From assembly GCA_902522015.1 (NCBI GenBank), contig CABYTX010000006.1, forward strand, positions 1 through 45,301: DNA of 45,301 nt. Direction: 5' to 3'. The translations under genes and the position numbers were made by a program. This DNA is from an uncultured Alphaproteobacteria bacterium. Its GTDB lineage: Bacteria; Pseudomonadota; Alphaproteobacteria; HIMB59; GCA-002718135. A model generated the notes under the pieces. It saw nothing but the letters and a program-made list of their open reading frames with translations. It made no database searches and was not told the origin of the DNA. The stretch's first letter is position 1. Each line of letters opens with the position of its first letter. This document shows positions 39,849-45,301 of this stretch, in pieces.

Positions 39849-41147
39849 ATGTCTGATATCACAACTGTTATACTTGCTGCAGGCAATAGTACGAGATTTA
39901 AAGCAAGTAAATCAAAACTTGTTTATCCATTATGCGGGTTACCAATTGTTTCACATATTTTTAATATTGCAAAAAAAATATCTGGTAAAAATATATTAGT
40001 TGTATCTAATGAAAAAAATAAAGAAGAATTAAAGTTAATATTAAATACCTCAAAGTTAGTTGTTCAAAAAAAACAAAAAGGAACCGCTGATGCAATTGAG
40101 CAAGTTAAAAAATTTGTTAAATCAAAAAATATTTTAATTTTATTTGGTGATACACCTTTAGTTGAAGTTAAAGATATAAGAAAACTAGTTAGTAAATTTA
40201 AAAAAAGTAAAGCGAAAGCTTCATTAATTGCATTTAATACTTCAGAGCCACATGGTTATGGAAGGTTATTATTGAATAACAACTACGTTGAAGAAATAAT
40301 TGAGCAAATCAATTTAAAACCTGAACAAAAAAAAATTAATTTATGTAATTCTGGTATTTTGATAGCAAATACTAAATTATTATTTGATAATTTAAAAAAT
40401 ATTAAAGAAAATAAAATTAAAAAAGAAAGATATCTTCCTGATATATGCAAAATTTTTTCAAAAAAAAATATTCCTATCAATTATATTGAGTGCAACAAAG
40501 AAACAATGTTGGGCATAAATACATTGGATGATTTTAATGTTGTACAAAATATCTTGCAAAAAAAATACGTAAAAAATTTTATAAAAAATGGAGTGAATTT
40601 TTTAAAACCCAATACTTGTTATTTAAGCTATGATACCAAAATTGAACCTACTGTTACAATTGAAAGCAATGTTACAATAAAGGAAAAAACAATTATTAAA
40701 AAAGGTTCAATAATTAAAAGTAATTCATACTTAGAAGAGGTTACAATAGATGAAAATTCACATATTGGTCCAAGTGCTAGATTAAGACCAAAAACAAAAA
40801 TTGGAAAAAAATCAAAGATTGGTAACTTTGTTGAAATAAAAAATTCTAAAATTGGAAATAATGTTTCTATTGCTCATCTTTCATATGTTGGAGATTCAGA
40901 AATAGGAAATAATGTGAATATAGGTGCCGGCACAATAACTTGTAACTATGATGGAAAGAAAAAACACAAAACGATAATAAAAGATAATGTATTTATAGGT
41001 TCAAACACATCACTCATTGCTCCAGTTGTAATTGAGTCTAAATCTAGAATTGGCGCAGGTAGTGTTATCACTAAAAATATTCCCAAAAATTCACTTGCTA
41101 TTGAAAGATCAGCCTTAAAAATTCTAAGAAATAAAAGATCTAAATAA
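39849..41147 (+). CDS. glmU: Bifunctional UDP-GlcNAc pyrophosphorylase / GlcN-1-P acetyltransferase
   Basis: TTVILAAGNSTRFKASKSKLVYPLCG, hexapeptide repeats, GAGTITCNYDGKKKHKT. Confidence 0.96.
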   Translation: MSDITTVILAAGNSTRFKASKSKLVYPLCGLPIVSHIFNIAKKISGKNILVVSNEKNKEELKLILNTSKLVVQKKQKGTADAIEQVKKFVKSKNILILFGDTPLVEVKDIRKLVSKFKKSKAKASLIAFNTSEPHGYGRLLLNNNYVEEIIEQINLKPEQKKINLCNSGILIANTKLLFDNLKNIKENKIKKERYLPDICKIFSKKNIPINYIECNKETMLGINTLDDFNVVQNILQKKYVKNFIKNGVNFLKPNTCYLSYDTKIEPTVTIESNVTIKEKTIIKKGSIIKSNSYLEEVTIDENSHIGPSARLRPKTKIGKKSKIGNFVEIKNSKIGNNVSIAHLSYVGDSEIGNNVNIGAGTITCNYDGKKKHKTIIKDNVFIGSNTSLIAPVVIESKSRIGAGSVITKNIPKNSLAIERSALKILRNKRSK

Positions 41148-41194
41148 TAACCCTTGTTTCAAGATATATTAGGGTTTATGAGCCTTTTCAAATT

Positions 41195-42568
41195 ATGAGC
41201 GATAAATGGTCACCAAATAGTTGGAGAAATAAAAATGCTCTTCATATGCCTAACTATCAGAATGAAGATCATCTAAATAAAACTCTAAACGAAATTTCCA
41301 AATATCCACCTTTAGTTTTTGCTGGAGAAGCGAGACTATTAAAAAAGAAACTTGGAGAAGTTTCAAATGGAAATGCTTTTTTATTACAAGGTGGAGATTG
41401 TGCAGAAAGTTTTGCAGATTTTCATCCAGATAATATTAGAGATACATTTAAAGTTATTTTACAAATGGCTGTTGTATTAACGTTTGGCGCTTCTTGTCCA
41501 ATTGTTAAAGTAGGAAGAATTGCTGGACAGTTTGCAAAGCCAAGATCATCTGCGACAGAAGTTATTAATGATTTAGAACTTGAGTCTTATAAAGGTGATA
41601 TAATTAATGGGATAGACTTCAATCAAAAAGACAGAGATCCTAATCCAGATAGATTAATTCAGGCCTACAATCAGTCTGCATCTACACTTAATCTTTTAAG
41701 AGCTTTTTCTCAGGGCGGTTTTGCCAATTTAAATAAAATACATCAATGGAACCTAAATTTTGTTAAAGGTGAGAATGCTGCTAAATTTAGAGAGATATCT
41801 TCTAGAATTGACGAATGCTTATCTTTTATGGAGGCATGTGGAATAAATGGAAACAGTGTAAGACAATTAAATGAAACAGACTTCTTTACAAGTCATGAAG
41901 CTTTACTTCTTCAATATGAGGAAGCATTAACAAGAATAGATAGTACTTCAGGTAAGTGGTACGATGTTTCAGCTCATATGTTATGGGTAGGTGACAGAAC
42001 ACGACAACTTGATGGAGCACATATTGAATTTTTAAGAGGTATTGAGAACCCTATAGGTATTAAAGTTGGTCCAAGCACACAGACAGAAGAACTATTAAAG
42101 ATATTAGATGTGTTGAATCCAAATAATGAAGCTGGAAAAATAACGCTGATATGTAGAATGGGTCATGAAAAAGTTAGTGGAATACTTCCAAAAATAATTA
42201 GATCAGTTAATTCAGCTGGTAAAAATGTTGTTTGGACTTGTGACCCCATGCATGGAAATACTATCAAATCTAACACTGGTTTTAAAACTAGGCCATTAAA
42301 AGATATAATTTCTGAAATTCAGCAATTTTTTCAAATTCACAGAAGCGAAGGAACATATCCAGGTGGCGTCCATTTAGAAATGACTGGTCAAGATGTTACA
42401 GAATGTATGGGAGGTCTTCAAGAAATAACAGATGAAGATCTAAAAAATAGATATCATACATATTGTGATCCGAGACTAAATGCCTCGCAGTCTCTAGAAT
42501 TGGCTTTTTTATTATCAGATTTTTTAAAAGAAGAAAAATTTCTCTCAAAGCAATCTTCAAATTTATAA
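41195..42568 (+). CDS. Class II 3-deoxy-7-phosphoheptulonate synthase
   Basis: WSPNSWRNKNALHMPNY, LLQGGDCAESFADF, VWTCDPMHGNTIKS, GGVHLEMTGQDVTEC. Confidence 0.97.
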   Translation: MSDKWSPNSWRNKNALHMPNYQNEDHLNKTLNEISKYPPLVFAGEARLLKKKLGEVSNGNAFLLQGGDCAESFADFHPDNIRDTFKVILQMAVVLTFGASCPIVKVGRIAGQFAKPRSSATEVINDLELESYKGDIINGIDFNQKDRDPNPDRLIQAYNQSASTLNLLRAFSQGGFANLNKIHQWNLNFVKGENAAKFREISSRIDECLSFMEACGINGNSVRQLNETDFFTSHEALLLQYEEALTRIDSTSGKWYDVSAHMLWVGDRTRQLDGAHIEFLRGIENPIGIKVGPSTQTEELLKILDVLNPNNEAGKITLICRMGHEKVSGILPKIIRSVNSAGKNVVWTCDPMHGNTIKSNTGFKTRPLKDIISEIQQFFQIHRSEGTYPGGVHLEMTGQDVTECMGGLQEITDEDLKNRYHTYCDPRLNASQSLELAFLLSDFLKEEKFLSKQSSNL

Positions 42569-42589
42569 ATTTATATTTATATATTACTT

Positions 42590-43330
42590 ATGAATTCAAA
42601 AGATAAAATTGCATACATTTCTAATTGGATTAAAGATTACGCTAAATCTATAAATAATAATCCAACTACACTAGTAATAGGAGTGTCAGGAGGAGTTGAT
42701 TCAGCTCTTACTAGCACTTTATGTGCTCAAACTGGTTTAAAAACTATAGCTGTTTCAATGCCTATTAAGCAAAATTCATCACAACATGATTTAAGTTTAA
42801 GACATTTAGAATATTTAGAGCAAAATTACCCAAATGTAGAAACAAAAATAATCGAGCTAGATAATGTTTTTAAAACATTTCAAAATACGATGCAAAATTT
42901 TGATAGTGAGTTAGCTTTTGCAAATTCAAGATCTAGACTAAGAATGGTAACTCTATACCAAATAGCTCAAAGTAATAATGGTTTAGTTGTTGGTACTGGA
43001 AATAAAGTTGAAGATTTTGGTGTTGGATTTTATACAAAATATGGTGATGGAGGTGTAGATATATCGCCAATAGCAGATTGTACTAAAACTGAGGTGTGGG
43101 AATTAGCCGAAGAAATTGGGGTTATAAAAGATATTATTAGCGCAGCACCGACAGATGGTTTATGGGATGATAGTAGAAATGATGAAAGCCAGCTTGGTCT
43201 TTCATATAAGCAATTAGAAGAAGCAATGGAAAATAAGTCTAGTGAATACTACAGTAGATACGAAAAAATTAGAAAGCCAAATCTTCATAAGATGAAGCCT
43301 ATTCCCGTTTGCGAAATTCCTAAAGAATAA
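42590..43330 (+). CDS. nadE: NH3-dependent NAD+ synthetase
   Basis: VIGVSGGVDSALTSTL, GTGNKVEDFGVGFYTKYGDGGVDISPIADCTKTEVWELA; no glutaminase domain. Confidence 0.95.
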   Translation: MNSKDKIAYISNWIKDYAKSINNNPTTLVIGVSGGVDSALTSTLCAQTGLKTIAVSMPIKQNSSQHDLSLRHLEYLEQNYPNVETKIIELDNVFKTFQNTMQNFDSELAFANSRSRLRMVTLYQIAQSNNGLVVGTGNKVEDFGVGFYTKYGDGGVDISPIADCTKTEVWELAEEIGVIKDIISAAPTDGLWDDSRNDESQLGLSYKQLEEAMENKSSEYYSRYEKIRKPNLHKMKPIPVCEIPKE

Positions 43331-43331
43331 T

Positions 43332-44666
43332 ATGAAGTGTAGGTTCGCTCCTAGCCCTACAGGAAAAATACATATCGGTAATGCTAGATCAGCAATTTTG
43401 AATTGGATTTTTTGTCAAAAAAATCAAGGTGAGTTTGTATTAAGAATTGATGATACTGATGCCAATAGGAGTTCTAAAGAATTTGAGACAAGTATCAAAG
43501 ATGATCTTACATGGCTCGGATTGAATTGGAGTTATACTTTTAATCAATCCTCAAGGAAAAATATTTACAATGAGAAAATCCAAATCCTAAAACAAAAGAA
43601 AAGACTTTATCCATGTTTTGAAACAGAAGAGGAATTAGCTTTAAAGAAAAAATCTCTATTATCTTCAGGAAAACCACCTATTTATGATAGATCATCATTA
43701 AATCTAAGTGATGAAGAAGTAGAAAAAAAAATAGAATCTGGAATCCAACCCCATTGGAGATTCAAATTAGATCATGAAAATATTAGTTGGAAAGATATTA
43801 TTAAAGGAGATGTTTCATTTGATGCAAAAAATTTGAGTGATCCTGTTTTAATTAGAGCTGATGGAACATTGTTATACCATTTACCTTCAGTCATTGATGA
43901 TATTGAAGAAAAAATTACACATATTATTAGGGGGGAGGATCACATAGCTAATACTGCCTATCATATTCAAATTTTTAAGGCTCTTGAATCTTCTATTCCA
44001 TCATTTGCTCATCATCCATTCTTAGTTGATGAAACTGGTAAGGGTTTTAGCAAAAGACTTGGAAGTCTTTCAATTGAAAATTTTAGAGACGAAGGATATG
44101 AAAATATATCGTTACTTAATTATTTTCTTTTTATTGGTTCGAGCAGTAATATTGATCCGATCAAAGATTTAAATGAAATAGTAAAAAAATTTGATATTCA
44201 AAGCTTATCTAGATCTTCTGCTAAATTTTCAATTGAAACCTTAAGAAACCTTAATGAAAATACCATTAAATTATTTAGTTATAATGAGATTAGTCATAAG
44301 TTAAAAAATATAAAATCAAATTTTCAAAAAGAGAGTTTTTGGCGTTTTATTAAAAATAATATTTCATTTATTAAACAAGCTAAAGAATGGGAAGAAGTAA
44401 TTACAAAAATAAATAATGCTAAAGATTTAAATATTGATGATAATTTTATTAATACGGCAGTTGATGAATTACCTGAGGATCCTTTTGATGAAACAACATG
44501 GGACCATTGGACATCAAAAATTAACAAAAAAACTGGGCTTAAAGGAAAAGATTTATTTATGCCTTTGAGGTTGATTTTGACAGGAAAATCTCATGGACCC
44601 GAATTAAAATATCTACTACCATTATTTGATAGAGACGAAATATTGCAAAAACTTGGAAAAATCTAG
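43332..44666 (+). CDS. gltX: Glutamyl-tRNA synthetase
   Basis: RFAPSPTGKIHIGNARSAILNW (HIGH), FSKRLGSLS (KMSKS-like), TLLYHLPSVIDD. Confidence 0.96.
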   Translation: MKCRFAPSPTGKIHIGNARSAILNWIFCQKNQGEFVLRIDDTDANRSSKEFETSIKDDLTWLGLNWSYTFNQSSRKNIYNEKIQILKQKKRLYPCFETEEELALKKKSLLSSGKPPIYDRSSLNLSDEEVEKKIESGIQPHWRFKLDHENISWKDIIKGDVSFDAKNLSDPVLIRADGTLLYHLPSVIDDIEEKITHIIRGEDHIANTAYHIQIFKALESSIPSFAHHPFLVDETGKGFSKRLGSLSIENFRDEGYENISLLNYFLFIGSSSNIDPIKDLNEIVKKFDIQSLSRSSAKFSIETLRNLNENTIKLFSYNEISHKLKNIKSNFQKESFWRFIKNNISFIKQAKEWEEVITKINNAKDLNIDDNFINTAVDELPEDPFDETTWDHWTSKINKKTGLKGKDLFMPLRLILTGKSHGPELKYLLPLFDRDEILQKLGKI

Positions 44667-44704
44667 TAAATTTAAATTTATACTCTATTAGCGATCTAGT
44701 AATT

Positions 44705-45301
44705 ATGGAAGATAAAGTATATTTATTCGATACTACACTTAGAGATGGTCAGCAAACAACAGGAGTTAATTTTTCTGTTAGTGATAAAATGAATATATCC
44801 CAACATCTTGATGATTTAGGAATAGATTACATTGAAGGTGGATGGCCGGGAGCAAATCCTACCGATAATGATTTTTTTTCAAGAAATACAAAATTTTCAA
44901 AAAGTAAATTGACTGCCTTTGGTATGACAAGAAGACCAGGTAGAAGTGCAGATAACGATCCAGGATTAAATGCACTTATTAATTCAAGCGCAAGTTGTGT
45001 TTGTATTGTAGGTAAATCATCATCATTTCACGTAAAAAACGCTTTAGAGATATCTGAAGATGAAAATTTAAAAATGATCAGTGATAGTATTCAATCAATA
45101 AAAAATAAAAATAAAGAGCCAATTTTTGATGCAGAACATTTTTTTGATGGCTTTAAAGAAAATAAAGAGTTTGCATTGAATTGTATTAAAGCAGCGTATG
45201 ACGCTGGTGCAAGATGGGTTGTACTTTGTGATACAAATGGCGGGACTCTTCCAGATGAAATTTACAATATTGTTTCAGAAGTAGTAAAAGTTATACCAGG
45301 T
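44705..45301 (+). CDS. cimA: Citramalate synthase (partial, runs off window)
   Basis: MEDKVYLFDTTLRDGQQTTGVNFSVSDKMNISQHLDDLGIDYIEGGWPGANPTDNDFF; not in the ORF track because it is open at the edge. Confidence 0.92.
   Translation, partial: MEDKVYLFDTTLRDGQQTTGVNFSVSDKMNISQHLDDLGIDYIEGGWPGANPTDNDFFSRNTKFSKSKLTAFGMTRRPGRSADNDPGLNALINSSASCVCIVGKSSSFHVKNALEISEDENLKMISDSIQSIKNKNKEPIFDAEHFFDGFKENKEFALNCIKAAYDAGARWVVLCDTNGGTLPDEIYNIVSEVVKVIPG

Noticed and set aside
41148-41180. AACCCT...AGGGTT inverted repeat between glmU and the DAHP synthase gene
   Set aside because: Six base pairs with a long loop and no clear T-run; not distinguishable from chance.
1-45301. CRISPR arrays, prophage, transposons, defence islands, rRNA
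   Set aside because: No direct-repeat arrays, transposase, integrase or phage proteins were seen; contents are mostly core metabolism.

Overview
AT-rich, gene-dense window that looks like a streamlined marine alphaproteobacterium (SAR11- or HIMB59/AEGEAN-like; lineage inferred from gene content and composition only). Most of it is core genome: a partial NMT1/ThiXYZ-type ABC operon, guaA-rlmE, an RND pump with its adaptor, a LOG-family protein, icd, alaS, recA, dksA, moaA, NAD kinase, tRNA-Leu(UAA), map, purB, bolA, grxD, rpsD, tsaC, an orphan ParA, glmU, class II DAHP synthase, nadE, gltX and a partial cimA. The accessory middle holds a carnitine/betaine module (L-carnitine dehydrogenase, BKACE enzyme, hotdog thioesterase, HD protein) and a near-complete agmatine/putrescine module (aguA, aguB, potFGHI-like, puuA, puuB). 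Most interesting observations: (1) mirror-image tandem TTTGTAAA boxes next to the start codons of an ScfR-like regulator and an unlisted divergent 59-aa ORF, resembling the reported ScfR operator; (2) a scar where the 3' halves of trmJ and a betA/GMC gene meet head-to-head, both lacking their N-terminal halves; (3) strong intercistronic hairpins just after the binding-protein gene in both ABC operons; (4) seven convergent gene pairs with spacing between -23 and +2 nt; (5) a GTTC-N7-GTTC SOS-type box upstream of recA.
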